Translations under genes and position numbers: made by a program | Notes under the pieces: generated by a model | The model's database searches: none | What the model saw: only the letters and a program-made list of their open reading frames with translations | Told to the model about the DNA's origin: nothing | Part shown: one piece after another, positions 5,728 through 7,528 of the stretch | Layout of the letters: each line of letters begins with the position of its first letter | Numbering within the stretch: position 1 is the stretch's first letter | NCBI GenBank assembly: GCA_014239005.1 | Contig: JABAAA010000032.1 | Span: forward strand, 1 to 7,528 | DNA length: 7,528 bases | Reading direction: 5' to 3' | Origin: Alphaproteobacteria bacterium | Lineage (GTDB): Bacteria; Pseudomonadota; Alphaproteobacteria; JABAAW01

Positions 5728-6790
5728 ACGGACAAGGTGAGTTGTAGACCTCATGAATATCATCAATCTTACGCAATATATCCTCTGACAATCGCACCTC
5801 TTCACTTTCGATATTCGTTTTCAATTGCTCCATCGTCGTCGCGCCCATAATGTTCGATGCCAAAAATACCTGCTCGTTGACAAAAGCCATTGCCATCACC
5901 ACCGGATCTAACCCGCTCTCCTTTGCCAGCGTTACATAAGCTTTCAAAGCCAACGCTGCACGCGGTTTGTGATACCTCGTCGTATGCTGCGGATACAACG
6001 TACTGCGCGCGCCCGTCGGATTTGCCCCGTCCAAATACTTCCCGCTCAACACCCCTCCCCCCAAGGGTGCGTAAGCCAACAACCCGATGTTTTCACGCAC
6101 GCCTACCTCTGCCAATCCCACTTCGTACAAGCGGTTCACCAACGAATAGGGATTTTGAATGGCAACCAGCTCTTTGCGCATTCCCAGCTCTTCGGCAATG
6201 GTCAAGGCGCGCATCGTCCCCCAGGGCGATTCGTTGGAAATACCGACGCTGCGAATTTTTCCTGCGTCCAACAAGTGCTTCATCGCAGCCAACGATTCCT
6301 CCAACGGAACGGCATCGCGCTCCGCGTCAGGGTTGTGTTCGAAGCCCCTCCTGCCGAAAAAGTTGCTGTTCCGCTCGGGCCAGTGGAGGTAGTAAAGGTC
6401 GATGACCTCACAGCGCAACCGCGTCAGACTGCCGTCGCAAGCCTGTACGATGTTCGCCTTGTCGAGCCGCACACGGCTCTGCTCGATGCCCTGGCGAATG
6501 TCGAAAGAACAGGGTCCGGCAGCCTTGCTGGCAATCACAAGCCCGTCTCTGAGCCGTTTGTCCTTCGTCGCCAACCAGTCTCCGAGGATGGTTTCGGTGA
6601 CACGCATGTTCGGCGAAGGGACGGGAAAGGGGTAGATCTCGGCGGTGTCGATATGCGTGACACCTTTTTCGGTCGCATAGTCGAGCTGCGCATAAGCCTC
6701 TTCTGCCGAGTTCTGCTCGCCCCAAGTCATCGTGCCGAGCGCGATCACGCTCACCTTCAGACCGCTGTTGCCAAGAGGGCGCTCGCGCAT
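5726..6790 (-). CDS. tas: Tas-type NAD(P)H-dependent aldo/keto reductase
   Basis: This is an aldo/keto reductase of the Tas branch, cytoplasmic enzymes that reduce carbonyl groups with NADPH; the physiological substrate is not known. The 354-residue product is close to the E. coli Tas length and matches it in order: LGTMTWGEQNS (18-28), IDTAEIYP (47-54), VIASKAAGP (85-93), LYYLHWPERNSNFFG (132-146), IRSVGISNESPWGTMR, IQNPYSLVNRLYEVGLAEV and MGATTMEQLKTNIES. The catalytic tetrad is visible as D48, Y53, K89 and H136. The ATG lies 2 bases after the tesA stop, with no good Shine-Dalgarno sequence of its own, so translation is probably coupled to tesA. The gene ends beside a candidate terminator and converges with aat. 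Family is secure; the symbol rests on similarity to E. coli Tas. Confidence 0.94.
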   Translation of the reverse strand: MRERPLGNSGLKVSVIALGTMTWGEQNSAEEAYAQLDYATEKGVTHIDTAEIYPFPVPSPNMRVTETILGDWLATKDKRLRDGLVIASKAAGPCSFDIRQGIEQSRVRLDKANIVQACDGSLTRLRCEVIDLYYLHWPERNSNFFGRRGFEHNPDAERDAVPLEESLAAMKHLLDAGKIRSVGISNESPWGTMRALTIAEELGMRKELVAIQNPYSLVNRLYEVGLAEVGVRENIGLLAYAPLGGGVLSGKYLDGANPTGARSTLYPQHTTRYHKPRAALALKAYVTLAKESGLDPVVMAMAFVNEQVFLASNIMGATTMEQLKTNIESEEVRLSEDILRKIDDIHEVYNSPCP

Positions 6791-6792
6791 CG

Positions 6793-7410
6793 TCAGCAGG
6801 GAAGATGCGGTTTCAGAAAGACAGCAAGGTTCCGAGCGATCTGAAGAACGCCCCTCTCGTTGGGATGAATGCCGTCGCGCTGGTTGAGCGTCGGCACCAG
6901 CGCAACGTCTTCCAGCAAGAAGGGGTAGAGCGGAACATTGAAACGTTTGGCGAGCGCGGGAAAGATTCGGTCGAATTTATTCGTGTAGTCGCTGCCCAAA
7001 TTGCGCGGCGCTTTCATACCGACAAGAATGGCTTGAATGCCGTTCTTTCTGAGGGCATCGAGAATGGCGGTCAACGCCTGTTCAGAGGCGCGCGGCTCGA
7101 AGCCACGCAACGCGTCGTTGCCACCCAACGCCACGATGACAACCTTCGGCTGCTCGCGCAGAATCGGCATGAGACGCGATGCACCGCCGATTATGGTGTC
7201 GCCCGAGATTCCCTTGTTCTCGATAGCAAGATTGCAATTCTTTTTTTTCAGCTCCTGTTGCAACACCGAGGGCAGAGATTGGCTGTGCGACAAGCCGTAG
7301 CCCGCGGTAATCGAATCGCCCAGCATAATGATGGGCTTCCACTCTTGCGCACGCGCGAAAACAGCGCTCGAAGCAAGCAACAAGGCGAAGACGAGAAGGC
7401 GAAGACTCAT
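6793..7410 (-). CDS. tesA: Secreted SGNH-family esterase (TesA / arylesterase type)
   Basis: This is a GDSL/SGNH hydrolase like E. coli TesA, a periplasmic enzyme with thioesterase, lysophospholipase and arylesterase activities. The 205-residue product starts with a signal peptide (hydrophobic 4-18, likely cut after ARA at 21). SGNH blocks are GDSITAGYG with nucleophile S33 (31-39), NKGISGDT with G70 (65-72), GGND with N98 (96-99), and DGIHPNE with D179 and H182 (179-185). ATG 7410 is preferred over an in-frame TTG at 7446, because it gives a normal signal peptide and has AGAG about 8 bases upstream. The family often sits beside, and divergent from, an ABC transporter pair; no such gene is visible here, though it could start beyond the right edge. 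The reductase gene follows after 2 bases, so the two probably form an operon. Confidence 0.94.
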   Translation of the reverse strand: MSLRLLVFALLLASSAVFARAQEWKPIIMLGDSITAGYGLSHSQSLPSVLQQELKKKNCNLAIENKGISGDTIIGGASRLMPILREQPKVVIVALGGNDALRGFEPRASEQALTAILDALRKNGIQAILVGMKAPRNLGSDYTNKFDRIFPALAKRFNVPLYPFLLEDVALVPTLNQRDGIHPNERGVLQIARNLAVFLKPHLPC

Positions 7411-7444
7411 GGATTTTTCTCTAACACGCAACAACGGCGAAGAC
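7377..7444. repeat. Short repeats spanning the tesA start
   Basis: GGCGAAGAC occurs three times: 7384-7392, 7398-7406 and 7436-7444. The first two lie in the signal-peptide codons, as part of an 11-base repeat AAGGCGAAGAC with a 14-base period. The third lies upstream of the start and belongs to a longer match: GCAACAACGGCGAAGAC (7428-7444) against GCAACAAGGCGAAGAC (7377-7392), differing by one inserted C. The arrangement looks like local duplication across the start region. Confidence 0.6.
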
Positions 7445-7502
7445 AAGGGGGACTTGAAAAATCCTGCACCCTATCCTTGCGCGTCTTGTCTGCGGGCTGT
7501 TG

Positions 7503-7528
7503 TTTGTCTATGTTGATTTGTCTATGTT
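7503..7528. repeat. 12-base direct repeat at the right edge
   Basis: TTTGTCTATGTT occurs at 7503-7514 and again at 7517-7528, separated by GA, giving a 14-base period. The second copy ends exactly at the last base of the window, so the array may continue. The wider 7411-7528 region, upstream of tesA, shows no gene I can support and only a weak promoter-like pair. Confidence 0.6.

Noticed and set aside
5969..6844. Long open frame on the plus strand opposite the aldo/keto reductase
   Set aside because: It is a mirror of the reductase codons, with no domain and no ribosome site of note.
7418..7446. Promoter TTGTCT-17-TAGAGA for tesA
   Set aside because: Spacing is good but the -10 box is poor, and the start would fall at about 7411, leaving essentially no leader before ATG 7410. 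Too weak to annotate.
7409..7516. Small divergent gene starting at ATG 7409 with a CASC motif
   Set aside because: It has no good ribosome site, its ATG overlaps the tesA start, and its end is inside the edge repeat. Nothing about it resembles a known protein.

Overview
The window looks like ordinary chromosomal DNA from an alphaproteobacterium of moderately high GC content. The main evidence is the co-directional run aroQ-accB-accC-aat, an arrangement familiar in that class. It is preceded by a TAXI-type periplasmic binding protein of the 'CGVPGL' subtype, which I associate with Rhodospirillales/Acetobacteraceae-like genomes. That placement is inference from gene order and protein sequence; no rRNA or other phylogenetic marker is present. 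I see no tRNA, rRNA, CRISPR array, transposase, integrase or phage gene.

Layout. (1) The left edge to about 1243, minus strand, holds the N-terminal 60% or so of transketolase (tkt), which runs off the left edge. (2) A short divergent region (about 1244-1359) contains a 29-base pure purine tract. (3) From 1360 to 5661, plus strand, there are five genes in a row. They are a secreted TAXI solute-binding protein with a repetitive signal region, type II 3-dehydroquinase (aroQ), the biotin carboxyl carrier protein (accB), biotin carboxylase (accC), and leucyl/phenylalanyl-tRNA-protein transferase (aat). (4) A 64-base convergent gap (5662-5725) holds two small hairpins. (5) A Tas-type aldo/keto reductase and a secreted TesA/arylesterase-type SGNH hydrolase lie on the minus strand. 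They read tesA then the reductase, with only 2 bases between them. (6) The last 118 bases (7411-7528) are the 5' side of tesA. No gene is supported there, but they carry short direct repeats, one ending exactly at the window edge.

How the genes fit together. AccB and AccC form the biotin carboxylase half of acetyl-CoA carboxylase, the first step of fatty acid synthesis. AroQ makes 3-dehydroshikimate for aromatic amino acids. Aat tags proteins for ClpS/ClpAP degradation. Transketolase serves the pentose phosphate pathway and supplies erythrose-4-phosphate, which also feeds the shikimate pathway. TesA is a periplasmic esterase/thioesterase. The TAXI protein has no TRAP membrane partner in view.

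I did not find a convincing new multi-gene system. What deserves a second look is small-scale structure at gene boundaries. Examples are a 12-base-period repeat encoding the TAXI signal region, an AANNTT hexamer array before accC, and an accC Shine-Dalgarno sequence set 21 bases from the start with a possible spacing hairpin between. Others are an in-frame 24-base duplication in aat followed by a change in codon usage, a weak terminator built from two copies of a self-complementary hexamer, and the lack of an in-frame ATG for tkt.
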